Part shown: in pieces, positions 33,282 to 43,701 of the stretch
How positions within the stretch are numbered: the stretch's first letter is position 1
Layout: each line of letters starts with the position of its first letter
From: Streptomyces sp. NBC_01268
GTDB lineage: Bacteria > Actinomycetota > Actinomycetes > Streptomycetales > Streptomycetaceae
Assembly (NCBI RefSeq): GCF_036240795.1
Contig: NZ_CP108454.1
Location: forward strand, 2,046,001-2,110,000
Direction of reading: 5' to 3'
DNA length: 64,000 nucleotides
Notes under the pieces: generated by a model
The model's database searches: none
Told to the model about the DNA's origin: nothing
Seen by the model: only the letters and a program-made list of their open reading frames with translations
Position numbers and translations under genes: made by a program

Positions 33282-33745
33282 GCCGACTTCCTCTCAGCGA
33301 CACCGTCACCCAGGGCCTGGGCGGTCGCGTCCTTCCACGCCATCCAGCTGAGCAGCGCGCACTTCACCCGGGCCGGGTACTTCGAGACACCGGCGAACGC
33401 GACCGCGTCCTCCAGGATCTCCTCCATCGCGTCGTCCGGCTCGAGCTGACCCTTGGACTGCATCAGCTCCAGGAAGGTGCCCTGGATCTTCTGCGCCTCG
33501 GCCAGCTCCTTGCCGACGAGCAGCTCGTTGAGGACGGAGGCCGAGGCCTGGCTGATGGAGCAGCCCTGGCCCTCGTACGACACGTCCTCGATCCGCGAGC
33601 CGTCGTACTTCACGCGGAGCGTGATCTCGTCGCCGCAGGTCGGGTTGACGTGGTGCACCTCGGCGTCGCCGTCCCGCAGACCGCGCCCGTGCGGGTGCTT
33701 GTAGTGGTCCAGGATGACGTCCTGGTACATCGAATCCAGCTTCAC
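33278..33745 (-). CDS. sufU: sulfur-transfer/scaffold protein SufU
   Basis: A 155-residue IscU-like protein of the Gram-positive SufU type. The three conserved cysteines are in NPTCGDEI, GQGCSISQAS and RVKCALLSW, with the zinc-ligand Asp in TCGDE. It accepts persulfide sulfur from SufS and passes it to the SufBCD scaffold. It starts 10 nt after the sufS stop. Confidence 0.95.
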   Translation of the reverse strand: MKLDSMYQDVILDHYKHPHGRGLRDGDAEVHHVNPTCGDEITLRVKYDGSRIEDVSYEGQGCSISQASASVLNELLVGKELAEAQKIQGTFLELMQSKGQLEPDDAMEEILEDAVAFAGVSKYPARVKCALLSWMAWKDATAQALGDGVAERKSA

Positions 33746-33755
33746 GAGGCGTCCC

Positions 33756-35024
33756 CTAGCCGAAGAAGTTCCGTACGTGCTCCAGACCCGCGACCAGGGC
33801 GTCGACCTCGGCCGGGGTGGAGTACAGATAGAACGACGCTCGCGTGGTCGCGGGAATTCCGTACCGCAGGCAGACCGGCCGCGCGCAGTGGTGTCCGACC
33901 CGCACCGCGATGCCCTGCTCGTCGAGCACCTGGCCCACGTCGTGCGGGTGGATGTCGCCGAGCGTGAAGGAGATCGCCGCGCCGCGGTCCTCGGCCGTGG
34001 TGGGGCCGATGATCCGCAGGTCCGGAACCTCCTGGAGGCGGCGGACGGCGTACTCGGTGATCGCGTGCTCGTGGCGCGCGATGTTCTCCATGCCGATCGC
34101 CGACAGGTAGTCCACGGCCGCGCCGAGGCCGACGGCCTGGGCGATCGGGGGCGTACCCGCCTCGAACTTGTGCGGGGCCGGCGCGTAGGTGGAGGAGTGC
34201 ATCGAGACGGTCTCGATCATCTCGCCGCCACCGAGGAACGGCGGCAGGTCCTCCAGGAGCTCCTGGCGTCCCCACAGCACGCCGATGCCGGTCGGGCCGC
34301 ACATCTTGTGGCCGGTGAAGGCCACGAAGTCGGCCTGCAGCGCCTGCACGTCGAGCACCATGTGCGGGGCGGCCTGGGAGGCGTCGATGCAGACCAGCGC
34401 ACCGACCTCCTGGGCCCGGCGGACGATGGCCTCGACCGGGTTGATCGTGCCGAGGAGGTTGGAGACCAGGGTGAAGGAGACCACCTTGGTCTTCTCGGTG
34501 ATCAGCTCCTCGATGTCGGACAGGTCGAGCCTGCCGTCGTCGGTGAGCCCGAACCACTTCAGCTTCGCGCCGGTGCGCTGCCCCAGCAGCTGCCACGGGA
34601 CGATGTTGGAGTGGTGCTCCATCTCCGTGATGACGATCTCGGTCTCGTGGTCCACGCGGTAGGGCTCGTCGGCCCAGCCCAGCATGTTGGCCACGAGGTT
34701 GAGCGACTCGGAGGCGTTCTTGGTGAAGATCACCTCGTCGCGGCTCGGCGCGTTGATGAAGGCGGCGACCTTGTCGCGGGCGCCCTCGTACAGCGCGGTG
34801 GCCTCCTCGGCGACCGTGTAGACACCGCGGTGGACGTTGGCGTTGTGCCGCTCGTAGTACGCGTTGAGAGCGTCGAGGACCTGGCGCGGCTTCTGCGAGG
34901 TGGCCGCGGAGTCCAGGTAGACGATCTTCTTGTCGTCGTGGACCAGACGATCCAGGAGCGGGAAGTCCTTGCGGATCGCCTCGGTGTCGAGGAGGCCGGT
35001 CAGGCCCGGATGGGCGGAAGTCAC
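33756..35024 (-). CDS. sufS: cysteine desulfurase SufS
   Basis: A 422-residue class V aminotransferase-fold enzyme. The PLP Lys is in AFTGHKMCGPTGIGVLWG, and the persulfide-forming Cys is in VGHHCARPVCLRYG near the C-terminus, without the long loop of group I desulfurases. It releases sulfur from cysteine as a bound persulfide for cluster assembly. The GTG start overlaps the sufC stop by 4 nt (GTGA). Confidence 0.95.
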   Translation of the reverse strand: MTSAHPGLTGLLDTEAIRKDFPLLDRLVHDDKKIVYLDSAATSQKPRQVLDALNAYYERHNANVHRGVYTVAEEATALYEGARDKVAAFINAPSRDEVIFTKNASESLNLVANMLGWADEPYRVDHETEIVITEMEHHSNIVPWQLLGQRTGAKLKWFGLTDDGRLDLSDIEELITEKTKVVSFTLVSNLLGTINPVEAIVRRAQEVGALVCIDASQAAPHMVLDVQALQADFVAFTGHKMCGPTGIGVLWGRQELLEDLPPFLGGGEMIETVSMHSSTYAPAPHKFEAGTPPIAQAVGLGAAVDYLSAIGMENIARHEHAITEYAVRRLQEVPDLRIIGPTTAEDRGAAISFTLGDIHPHDVGQVLDEQGIAVRVGHHCARPVCLRYGIPATTRASFYLYSTPAEVDALVAGLEHVRNFFG

Positions 35025-35785
35025 GCGGATGCGCCACCCTTCACGTACTTGTCGTAGCCCTCGTTCTCCAGCTGGTCGGCGAGCTCGGCGCCACCGGACT
35101 CGACGATGCGGCCGTTCGCGAAGACGTGCACGAAGTCGGGCTTGATGTAGCGGAGGATCCGCGTGTAGTGCGTGATCAGCAGGGTGCCGACCTCGCCGGT
35201 CTCGCGGACGCGGTTGACGCCCTCGGAGACGATGCGCAGCGCGTCGACGTCGAGGCCGGAGTCGGTCTCGTCGAGGATCGCGATCCTCGGCTTGAGCAGT
35301 TCGAGCTGGAGGATCTCGTGGCGCTTCTTCTCGCCGCCGGAGAAGCCCTCGTTGACGTTGCGCTCGGCGAAGGCCGGGTCCATCTGGAGCTGCTCCATCG
35401 CGGACTTGACCTCCTTCACCCAGGTGCGCAGCTTGGGCGCCTCGCCGCGGACGGCGGTGGCGGAGGTGCGCAGGAAGTTGGAGACCGAGACGCCGGGGAC
35501 CTCGACCGGGTACTGCATGGCCAGGAAGACGCCGGCGCGGGCGCGCTCGTCGACCGACATCTCCAGGACGTCCTCACCGTCGAGGGTGACGGTGCCGCCG
35601 GTGATCGTGTACTTCGGGTGGCCGGCCAGCGAGTACGCCAGGGTCGACTTGCCGGAGCCGTTCGGGCCCATGACGGCGTGGGTCTCGCCCTGCTTGATGG
35701 TCAGGTCGACACCCTTGAGGATCTCGCGCGGACCGTTCTCGGCCTCGACGGAGACGTGCAGGTCGTGGATTTCAAGCGTTGCCAT
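35021..35785 (-). CDS. sufC: Fe-S assembly ATPase SufC
   Basis: A 254-residue ABC-type ATPase: Walker A GPNGSGKST, the SufC-specific signature FSGGEKKRHEILQLE, and Walker B IAILDETDSGLD. It forms the SufBCD scaffold, where ATP hydrolysis drives the conformational change for cluster building. The start at 35785 (MATLEIHDLHV) lies 7 nt from the Rieske gene's stop. Confidence 0.95.
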   Translation of the reverse strand: MATLEIHDLHVSVEAENGPREILKGVDLTIKQGETHAVMGPNGSGKSTLAYSLAGHPKYTITGGTVTLDGEDVLEMSVDERARAGVFLAMQYPVEVPGVSVSNFLRTSATAVRGEAPKLRTWVKEVKSAMEQLQMDPAFAERNVNEGFSGGEKKRHEILQLELLKPRIAILDETDSGLDVDALRIVSEGVNRVRETGEVGTLLITHYTRILRYIKPDFVHVFANGRIVESGGAELADQLENEGYDKYVKGGASA

Positions 35786-35792
35786 GGGTGAC

Positions 35793-36110
35793 TCAGGACT
35801 CCTGGGTGACGGAGACGAGCACATCGTCCCCTTCGATCTTTACGGGGTATACGGGGACGGGGCGCGTCGCGGGGAGGCCGGACGGCTTGCCCGTGCGGAG
35901 GTCGAACGCGGAGCCGTGCAGCCAGCACTCGATCTGGCAGTCCTCCACCTCGCCCTCGGAGAGGGAGACGTTCGCGTGCGAGCAGATGTCGTGGATCGCG
36001 TACACCTCGCCCTCGGTGTGCACGACGGACACCGGCGTGCCGTCGAGTTCCACCCGCTTCGGGGTGTCCTCCTCCAGCTCGCTCAGCGCACAGGCGCGGA
36101 CGAAGGCCAT
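35793..36110 (-). CDS. Rieske-type [2Fe-2S] ferredoxin of the suf operon
   Basis: A 105-residue non-heme-oxygenase-type Rieske ferredoxin. The cluster ligands are C-x-H in DICSHANV and C-x2-H in ECWLHGSAF. Actinobacterial suf operons often carry it between sufD and sufC; it may supply electrons for cluster assembly or simply be coexpressed. Its ATG overlaps the sufD stop by 1 nt. Confidence 0.93.
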   Translation of the reverse strand: MAFVRACALSELEEDTPKRVELDGTPVSVVHTEGEVYAIHDICSHANVSLSEGEVEDCQIECWLHGSAFDLRTGKPSGLPATRPVPVYPVKIEGDDVLVSVTQES

Positions 36111-37291
36111 CAGACGGACGCCTCCAGCTCGGCCTCGATCTTGGCCAGCAGGCGCTCCTGGACGTCCGGCAGACCGATCTGCTGGACCAGCTCCGCGAAG
36201 AAGCCGCGGACGACGAGGCGGCGGGCCTCGGTCTCCGGGATGCCGCGGGACATCAGGTAGAAGAGCTGCTCGTCGTCGAAGCGACCGGTGGCGGAGGCGT
36301 GGCCGGCACCGGCGATCTCGCCGGTCTCGATCTCCAGGTTCGGCACCGAGTCGACGCGGGCACCGTCGGTGAGGACGAGGTTCCGGTTGAGCTCGTAGGT
36401 GTCGGTGCCCTCGGCCGCGGCCTCGATGAGGACGTCGCCGATCCAGACCGCGTGGGCGTCCTGGCCCTGCAGCGCGCCCTTGTAGGCCACGTTGGACTTG
36501 CAGTGCGGGACGTTGTGGGTGACCAGGAGGCGGTGCTCCTGGTGCTGCCCGGCGTCGGTGAAGTACAGGCCGAAGAGCTCGGCCTCGCCGCCGGGGGCCG
36601 TGTACGTCACGCGCGGGTGGATGCGCACGACGTCGCCGCCGAAGGTCACGACGACCGACTTGAAGGAGGCGTCGCGGCCGATCAGCGCGTTGTGCTGGGC
36701 GACGTGGACGGCCTTCTCGTCCCAGTCCTGGACGGAGACGACGGTCAGCTTGGCGCCGTCGCCGAGCACGTAGTCGACGTTGGCGGCGAGCACCGCGTCA
36801 CCGGTGTGGTCGATGACCACGACGGCCTCGGCGAAGGCGCCGAGCTCGATCACCTGGTGGCCGAAGGCGGTCCCGCCCTGGCCGTGCACGGCGATGCGGA
36901 TGGGCTCGGTGAGGACGGCCTCCTTGGCGACGGTGACGACCGAGGCCTTCTCGAAGGAGGTGTACGCCTGGGCGGCGACGCGGTCGACCGGCGTGCCGGC
37001 CTTGCCGAGGCGCGCGTCGTCGCGGCCCACGGTCTCCACGGTGACGCCTTCGGGGGCCTCGACGTCGACGCGGACGCCCTCGCCGGACACGACGGCGGTG
37101 CCGTCGTGCAGGCCGCGCAGGCGCTCCAGCGGAGTGAAGCGCCACTCCTCCTCGCGGCCGTGCGGGACGGGGAAGTCCGCCACGTCGAAGGACGGCGGGG
37201 CGCTCATGCGCGTGGCGACGGTGGACTCGGCGGCCACCGCGATGGAGCCCGCGGTGGTGGAGCCCGCGGGGATGTTCTGACCCTCAGCCAT
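36110..37291 (-). CDS. sufD: Fe-S assembly scaffold protein SufD
   Basis: A 393-residue SufB/SufD-family protein. The N-terminus has the FPVPHGREEEWRFTPLERL segment, the middle is a right-handed beta-helix, and the C-terminus is [20 protein letters not shown]. It is the partner of SufB and SufC in the scaffold complex. Start at 37291, 71 nt after sufB. Confidence 0.95.
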   Translation of the reverse strand: MAEGQNIPAGSTTAGSIAVAAESTVATRMSAPPSFDVADFPVPHGREEEWRFTPLERLRGLHDGTAVVSGEGVRVDVEAPEGVTVETVGRDDARLGKAGTPVDRVAAQAYTSFEKASVVTVAKEAVLTEPIRIAVHGQGGTAFGHQVIELGAFAEAVVVIDHTGDAVLAANVDYVLGDGAKLTVVSVQDWDEKAVHVAQHNALIGRDASFKSVVVTFGGDVVRIHPRVTYTAPGGEAELFGLYFTDAGQHQEHRLLVTHNVPHCKSNVAYKGALQGQDAHAVWIGDVLIEAAAEGTDTYELNRNLVLTDGARVDSVPNLEIETGEIAGAGHASATGRFDDEQLFYLMSRGIPETEARRLVVRGFFAELVQQIGLPDVQERLLAKIEAELEASV

Positions 37292-37362
37292 GGCTGTCGT
37301 CTTGCTCTCTTCCTGCGTACGTAAAGAAAATCGGTCGCTGCGTGGCGGTGCGGTGCGGGGCC

Positions 37363-38778
37363 TTAGCCGACCGCGCCTTCCATCTGCAGCTCGATCAGCC
37401 GGTTGAGCTCCAGCGCGTACTCCATCGGCAGCTCCTTCGCGATGGGCTCGACGAAGCCGCGGACGATCATGGCCATCGCCTCGAACTCGGTGAGGCCGCG
37501 GCTCATCAGGTAGAAGAGCTGGTCCTCGGAGACCTTGGAGACGGTGGCCTCGTGGCCCATGGAGACGTCGTCCTCGCGCACGTCCACGTAGGGGTACGTG
37601 TCCGAGCGGGAGATCGTGTCGACGAGCAGCGCGTCGCACAGGACGTTCGACTTGGAGCCCGGGGCGCCCTCGCCGATCTCGATGAGACCGCGGTAGGAGG
37701 TGCGGCCGCCGCCTCGCGCCACCGACTTGGAGACGATGTTGGAGGAGGTGTTCGGGGCCATGTGGACCATCTTGGCGCCGGCGTCCTGGTGCTGGCCCTC
37801 GCCCGCGAAGGCGATGGACAGGGTCTCGCCCTTGGCGTGCTCGCCCATCAGGTAGACGGCCGGGTACTTCATGGTGACCTTGGAGCCGATGTTGCCGTCG
37901 ACCCACTCCATGGTGGCGCCCTCGTAGGCGACGGCGCGCTTGGTCACCAGGTTGTAGACGTTGTTCGACCAGTTCTGGATGGTCGTGTAGCGGCAGCGGC
38001 CGCCCTTCTTCACGATGATCTCGACGACGGCGCTGTGCAGCGAGTCGGAGGAGTAGATCGGGGCGGTGCAGCCCTCGACGTAGTGGACGTAGGCGTCCTC
38101 GTCGACGATGATCAGCGTCCGCTCGAACTGGCCCATGTTCTCCGTGTTGATACGGAAGTAGGCCTGGAGCGGGATCTCGACGTGCACGCCCTTCGGCACG
38201 TAGATGAACGATCCGCCGGACCACACGGCCGTGTTCAGCGAGGCGAACTTGTTGTCGCCGACCGGGATGACGGTGCCGAAGTACTCCTTGAAGAGCTCCT
38301 CGTGCTCCTTCAGCGCGGTGTCGGTGTCGACGAAGATGACGCCCTGCTCCTCCAGGTCCTCGCGGATCTGGTGGTAGACGACCTCGGACTCGTACTGGGC
38401 GGCGACACCGGCGACGAGGCGCTGCTTCTCCGCCTCCGGGATGCCCAGCTTGTCGTACGTGTTCTTGATGTCCTCCGGCAGGTCCTCCCAGGACTCGGCC
38501 TGCTTCTCGGTGGACCGCACGAAGTACTTGATGTTGTCGAAGTCGATGCCGGAGAGGTCGGAGCCCCAGGTCGGCATGGGCTTCTTGCCGAAGAGCCGCA
38601 GACCCTTGAGGCGCAGCTTCAGCATCCACTCGGGCTCGTTCTTCTTCGAGGAGATGTCGCGGACGACGTCCTCGTTGAGGCCGCGCTTGGCGGTGGCGCC
38701 GGCCGCGTCCGAGTCGGCCCAGCCGTACTCGTACCGACCCAGGCCCTCGAGCTCGGGGTGGCTGATCTCGGTGGTCAT
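37363..38778 (-). CDS. sufB: Fe-S assembly scaffold protein SufB
   Basis: A 471-residue SufB, the cluster-building subunit of SufBCD. Typical segments are [33 protein letters not shown] and [19 protein letters not shown]. The start at ATG 38778 overlaps the sufR stop by 4 nt (ATGA), and the N-terminal [20 protein letters not shown] matches family members. Confidence 0.96.
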   Translation of the reverse strand: MTTEISHPELEGLGRYEYGWADSDAAGATAKRGLNEDVVRDISSKKNEPEWMLKLRLKGLRLFGKKPMPTWGSDLSGIDFDNIKYFVRSTEKQAESWEDLPEDIKNTYDKLGIPEAEKQRLVAGVAAQYESEVVYHQIREDLEEQGVIFVDTDTALKEHEELFKEYFGTVIPVGDNKFASLNTAVWSGGSFIYVPKGVHVEIPLQAYFRINTENMGQFERTLIIVDEDAYVHYVEGCTAPIYSSDSLHSAVVEIIVKKGGRCRYTTIQNWSNNVYNLVTKRAVAYEGATMEWVDGNIGSKVTMKYPAVYLMGEHAKGETLSIAFAGEGQHQDAGAKMVHMAPNTSSNIVSKSVARGGGRTSYRGLIEIGEGAPGSKSNVLCDALLVDTISRSDTYPYVDVREDDVSMGHEATVSKVSEDQLFYLMSRGLTEFEAMAMIVRGFVEPIAKELPMEYALELNRLIELQMEGAVG

Positions 38779-39512
38779 GCGGGGTTCCTCCCGGCCGTGC
38801 TTGCGGATGCTGATGACGAACTGGTCTGTGGGCCCTGGGGGCCGCCGTGCGGGATGAAGGTCGTGCAGACGCCGTCGCCGTGGGCGATGGTGGCCAGGCG
38901 CTGGACGTGGGTCCCGAGGAGGCGGGAGAAGATCTCCGTCTCCGCCTCGCACAGCTGGGGGTACTGCTCGGCGACGTGCGCGACCGGGCAGTGGTGCTGG
39001 CAGAGCTGCTCGCCGACCGGCGCGTGACGCGCAGTGGCAGCGTACCCGTCGGCGGTCAGCGCCTTGGCGAGCGCCTCGGTGCGTTCCTGCGGGTCGGCGG
39101 ATTCGACGGCCTCGCGGTACGACTCGGCCTGGGCCTCGATCCGGTCGCGGGCGAAGGCGGCGACGGCCGCCTCTCCCCCGGCGTTGCGCTCGATCCAGCG
39201 GAGCGCCTCGACCGCCAGGGAGTCGTACGACTGGTCGAAGGCGTCGCGGCCGCAGTCGGTGAGTGCGAAGACCTTCGCGGGGCGGCCGCGGGTGCGGGTC
39301 CCGTAGACGCGCTTCTCGCGGGCCTCGACGACGGAGTCCGCGACCAGCGAGTCGAGGTGGCGGCGGACGGCGGCCTGGGTGAGACCGAGCCGCTCGGCGA
39401 GATCGGCGACGGTCGAGGGCCCGTGATCCAGGATCGACCGCGCGACCCGGTTGCGCGTGGAACGCTCTCGGGTCGCGAGTTCCTCCACCGGAGCCGCGCC
39501 AACGTTTTTCAC
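38775..39512 (-). CDS. sufR: SufR-type Fe-S-sensing repressor of the suf operon
   Basis: A 245-residue regulator with an N-terminal winged HTH ([20 protein letters not shown]) and a C-terminal domain with cysteines in [18 protein letters not shown] and GDGVCTTF, the [4Fe-4S] ligand pattern of SufR. Starts at GTG 39512 with no Shine-Dalgarno. The start codon lies inside a CAAC-N6-GTTG site, the motif known for SufR. As first gene of the operon it should repress suf when clusters are sufficient. Confidence 0.93.
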   Translation of the reverse strand: MKNVGAAPVEELATRERSTRNRVARSILDHGPSTVADLAERLGLTQAAVRRHLDSLVADSVVEAREKRVYGTRTRGRPAKVFALTDCGRDAFDQSYDSLAVEALRWIERNAGGEAAVAAFARDRIEAQAESYREAVESADPQERTEALAKALTADGYAATARHAPVGEQLCQHHCPVAHVAEQYPQLCEAETEIFSRLLGTHVQRLATIAHGDGVCTTFIPHGGPQGPQTSSSSASASTAGRNPA

Positions 39513-39525
39513 AACGCCATTGTTG
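39512..39525. promoter_or_regulatory. SufR operator CAAC-N6-GTTG
   Basis: CAAC (39512-39515) and GTTG (39522-39525) match the reported SufR palindrome exactly. It overlaps the sufR start codon and a promoter read on the minus strand: TTGTCA at about 39541-39546, 17-nt spacer, then CAACAA. Confidence 0.75.
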
Positions 39526-39812
39526 CGTAATTAATCGGGGAGTGACAAGCCGCGCCCGGAGCGATCACGGTGCCGTGCATCACTCAGGTAAGGCTTACCT
39601 GACCTGCGGAAATGATCATTCGTAGGACGTTTCCGGCCGGTCCGGTGAACCAGTACGAGCCTCCCACCAGCACTCCTCCGCCCACGACGTGCACGTGCGG
39701 GGGCGGTGGAGAGCCGCGCGCCCGTGGACGTCACGATCGTCAGCGCGATCGGGACTCAGGGACCCGGGCCCCGCGCCGGGGGGACCTTCGCCCCCTCTCT
39801 AGACTTCCCGGC
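39513..39812. other. 300-bp divergent control region between sufR and the ABC exporter
   Basis: It holds the sufR promoter with its SufR site, a 19-bp iron box about 70 bp upstream of sufR, and a perfect 10-bp palindrome AATGATCATT (39611-39620). An in-frame extension of the ABC ATPase back to ATG 39612 is open but Pro/Cys/Gly/Arg-rich and unlike an ABC protein. I see no further gene. Confidence 0.6.
39584..39602. promoter_or_regulatory. iron box (DmdR1/IdeR-type operator)
   Basis: TCAGGTAAGGCTTACCTGA is a perfect 19-bp palindrome around a central G. It closely resembles the actinobacterial iron box TTAGGTTAGGCTAACCTAA. It lies between sufR and the ABC exporter, 72 bp upstream of the sufR start. 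Confidence 0.8.
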
Positions 39813-40744
<932 letters not shown>

Positions 40745-40748
<4 letters not shown>

Positions 40749-41512
40749 GCACGGGTACGTACGCGCCGAAGCCGGGGGCGGCGCCCGTCGGCCGGATGAT
40801 CGCCGCGCAGACCGCGCTGGAGACCCGGATGCTGCTGCGCAACGGCGAGCAGCTCCTCCTCACGGTGATCATCCCCTCCCTCCTGCTCGTGCTCTTCTCG
40901 ACGGTGGACATCGTCGACACGGGCACGGACAAGGCCGTCGACTTCCTCGCCCCGGGCGTCCTCGCGCTCGCCGTGATGTCCACCGCCTTCACCGGGCAGG
41001 CCATCGCGACCGGCTTCGAGCGCCGCTACGGGGTGCTCAAGCGGCTCGGCGCCTCGCCGCTGCCGCGCTGGGCGCTGATGACCGCCAAGACGCTGTCGGT
41101 GCTGGTCACCGAGGTGCTCCAGGTGGCGCTCCTGACGGCGATCGCACTGGGGCTCGGCTGGTCTCCACAGGGCGACCCGTTCTCCGTCCTGGTGCTGCTC
41201 GTCCTCGGCACCGCGGCCTTCTCGGGGCTCGGCCTGCTGATGGCCGGCACCCTGAAGGCGGAGGCGACGCTGGCCGCGGCGAACCTGGTCTTCCTGCTGC
41301 TCCTGGTGGGCGGCGGGGTGATCGTGCCGCTGGACCGCTTCCCGGAGGCGGCCCGCTCGGTCCTGGAGCTGCTGCCCATCTCGGCACTCTCCGACGGTCT
41401 GCGGGACGTGCTGCAGGGCGGGGCGGCGCTGCCCTGGGGCGACGCGCTGATCCTCGCCGTCTGGGCGGTGCTGGGGCTCGGTGCGGCGGCGCGTCTCTTC
41501 CGCTGGGAGTGA
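40745..41512 (+). CDS. ABC-2 type transporter permease
   Basis: A 255-residue membrane protein with six hydrophobic segments in the ABC-2 pattern (SLLLVLFSTVDIVDT loop; FERRYGVLKRLGASPLPRWA after the second helix). It pairs with the ATPase upstream, whose stop it overlaps (ATGA). The exported substrate is unknown. Confidence 0.92.
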
Positions 41513-41619
41513 GCCGGCGGCAGGGTCCGCGGGGGCGTCGGAGGGTGAGCGTCCGGTGACGTTTCGCGGCGCAAAAGCCCGTAACGCACCCCTCGTGAAA
41601 ACGCGCACAAGCCCGTGCC

Positions 41620-41625
41620 TACGAT
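41620..41625 (+). promoter_or_regulatory. -10 element of a probably leaderless ctaA transcript
   Basis: TACGAT is followed by 7 nt and the GTG at 41633, with no Shine-Dalgarno between them. Confidence 0.4.
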
Positions 41626-41632
41626 AGGGCCC

Positions 41633-42592
41633 GTGCAGACCCCCCTCGCCTTCATCGCCCAGCGCTGGACCCCGTCCCCCCGGACGCTCCGGCGCGCCGC
41701 GCTCTCCGCCGTCGTGATGAGCGTGGTCATCATCGTCACCGGCGGCGCGGTCCGGCTGACCGGCTCCGGTCTCGGCTGCGACACCTGGCCCAAGTGCACG
41801 GACGACAGCCTCATCGTCACCGCCGAGCAGGGCTTCCACGGCTTCGTGGAGTTCGGCAACCGCATGCTGACCTACGTCCTGTCGGCGGCCGTCGGCTGGG
41901 CGATCATCGCCGCCCGCTCCGCCAAGCCGCGGCGGCGCGGACTCACCCGGCTCGGCTGGGCCCAGTTCTGGATCGTGATGAGCAACGCCGTCATCGGCGG
42001 CATCACGGTGTGGATGGGCCTCAACCCGTGGACGGTCGCCGGACACTTCCTCGCCGCGAACTCGCTCCTCACCGTGGCCGTCATCACCTGGCACCGCACC
42101 GGCGAGGGCGACGGCACCCCGAAGCCGCGCGTCCCGGGCCCGGTGCGCAAGCTGTCCTGGGCGATCGTCGTCGTCTCCGCGCTGCTCATCGCGCTCGGCA
42201 CCACGGTGACGGGCGCCGGCAAGCACGCCGGCGACTCCAGCGACGTGCCGCGCATGCCGTGGGACTGGACGGACGCGGCCCACGTCCACGCCGTCGCCGC
42301 CTGGGTGGTCTGCGCCCTGGCCGTCGCGATGTGGCTGGTCCTGCGCGTGGTGGACGCCCCCGACGACACCCGGGCGCGCGCCCGCGACCTGCTGATCGTG
42401 CTGCTCGCCCAGGGCGGCGTCGGCTACGTCCAGTACTTCACCGGCGTCCCCGAGGTCATGGTCGCCGCGCACATGCTCGGCTCCTCGCTGATGTGGATCG
42501 CGGTCCTGCGACTCGCCCTGAGCCTGCGCGAGCGCCCGGTGGCCACGGCCCCGGTCCCGGCCCGGCCGGACGCGGAACTCACCAGCGCCTGA
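41633..42592 (+). CDS. ctaA: heme A synthase (CtaA/COX15)
   Basis: A 319-residue, eight-helix membrane protein. Conserved heme-binding His residues lie in EQGFHGFVEFGNR, VAGHFLAANSLL, AAHVHAVAAW and VAAHMLGSSLMW, and the extracellular Cys pair is in CDTWPKC. It oxidises heme O to heme A for cytochrome c oxidase. The GTG start gives MQTPLAFIAQRW. ctaB, the previous enzyme of the pathway, is about 3 kb away on the other strand. Confidence 0.93.
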   Translation: MQTPLAFIAQRWTPSPRTLRRAALSAVVMSVVIIVTGGAVRLTGSGLGCDTWPKCTDDSLIVTAEQGFHGFVEFGNRMLTYVLSAAVGWAIIAARSAKPRRRGLTRLGWAQFWIVMSNAVIGGITVWMGLNPWTVAGHFLAANSLLTVAVITWHRTGEGDGTPKPRVPGPVRKLSWAIVVVSALLIALGTTVTGAGKHAGDSSDVPRMPWDWTDAAHVHAVAAWVVCALAVAMWLVLRVVDAPDDTRARARDLLIVLLAQGGVGYVQYFTGVPEVMVAAHMLGSSLMWIAVLRLALSLRERPVATAPVPARPDAELTSA

Positions 42593-42636
42593 GCCCGGAG
42601 GCGTCCCGGTCCGGCCGGACGAGCCCGGGTCCTCGC

Positions 42637-42661
42637 CCCGGGGCCGACCGACGGCCCCGGG
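42637..42661. terminator. bidirectional hairpin between ctaA and the Imm49-like gene
   Basis: CCCGGGGCC (42637-42645) pairs with GGCCCCGGG (42653-42661), loop 7 nt, between convergent genes. Confidence 0.6.
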
Positions 42662-42694
42662 CCTGACCCGCGCGGTCCGGCCGTCCCCGCCCCG

Positions 42695-43639
42695 TCACCC
42701 GACGGTCTCCCGCGCCGGCTCCGTCAGCAGCGCGCCGGGCAGGTAGCCGGAGCGCACGCCCGGTGCCCAGCCGTGCGCCTGGCGGGCGAGGGCGGCCAGG
42801 GCCGCCGTCCGGACCGGCAGCAGGCTCCTGGGGGCCGCGTCCCCGGCCGCCTCCGCGCTCGCGCGATGCGCGTCGAGGCGGTCCGCGAGGGCCCGGTCGA
42901 AGGCGTCCCGGTCGGCGTCGAGGAGCACCCGCAGCAGTCGCTGGTCGGGGTCGAGCTCACCCGCCCCGTCGAGCGCCCGGGCCAGCGCCGCGCGCTGCTC
43001 GGCATCCGGCAGCCGGAGCGGCACGGGCTGCCAGGACTGGTCCGCGCTCAGATAGGCGCAGAGGGCGTCCATCTCCGCGAGCTCGGCCGGCCGGGACACC
43101 GGGTCGAACCGCGAGTACGGGACTCCGGAGCGGATCGCGGGCGCGTAGTCCGCGTGGAGCAGCGGTCCGACCACCCGCCGCGGCGTCCAGAGCGCCCCGC
43201 CGAGCAGGCAGAGCGCGAAGGTCTCGGTCCAGGTCCGCGCGGTGGGCACCTCGTGCGCCGCGTCCCAGCTCTCGTCGAACAGCTGCTCGTCGCTGCTGAG
43301 CGTCTCGTCGACGAGGGGGAAGAGGACGTCCCAGTCCCCCTCGGGGAAGCAGCCGAGCCCGAGCGCTCCGATGGCGCACTCGGCCGCGGTGCGCAGCGCC
43401 TGGCGCGGGTCCGTCCCGTCGGGCCCGGGGCCCGCCACGGAGCACGCCCCGACGTAGTCGAGGAGCTCGTCCCGCGCCTTCGCCAGGCCGCTCAGCGACA
43501 CACCGCCGCCGTAGCGGAAGTCGTGCCAGTGTCCGAAGGTCCGGCTGCGGATGCCCTCCAGGGCCCGCTCGATCCGCTCTCCGTCGATCTCGTGGCTCGT
43601 CACGTCCCGCACGGCTTCGCCGCCTCCCCCATGATCCAT
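42695..43639 (-). CDS. Imm49-family-like immunity protein
   Basis: A 314-residue soluble protein. The order of segments (HWHDFRYGGGVSLSGLAKAR near the N-terminus, an AECAIGALGLG helix, then PRSLLPVRTAALAALARQAH and GVRSGYLPGALL at the C-terminus) is what I recall of Streptomyces Imm49 proteins. These are predicted polymorphic-toxin immunity proteins, often found as orphans. No toxin gene is adjacent. Start at ATG 43639 (MDHGGGGEAVRDV). The family call is from memory and moderately sure. Confidence 0.6.
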   Translation of the reverse strand: MDHGGGGEAVRDVTSHEIDGERIERALEGIRSRTFGHWHDFRYGGGVSLSGLAKARDELLDYVGACSVAGPGPDGTDPRQALRTAAECAIGALGLGCFPEGDWDVLFPLVDETLSSDEQLFDESWDAAHEVPTARTWTETFALCLLGGALWTPRRVVGPLLHADYAPAIRSGVPYSRFDPVSRPAELAEMDALCAYLSADQSWQPVPLRLPDAEQRAALARALDGAGELDPDQRLLRVLLDADRDAFDRALADRLDAHRASAEAAGDAAPRSLLPVRTAALAALARQAHGWAPGVRSGYLPGALLTEPARETVG

Positions 43640-43701
43640 TCGCTTGGACCCGAAGCTATCAGCGGCCGCTGACAGCGCCCCGGCCGGTCCGGGGCGCCCG
43701 T

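Noticed and set aside
39612..39812. N-terminal extension of the ABC ATPase to ATG 39612, just after the iron box
   Set aside because: The extra 67 residues are Pro/Cys/Gly/Arg-rich, have no ABC similarity, and no ribosome-binding site precedes the ATG; the start at 39813 gives a normal ATPase.
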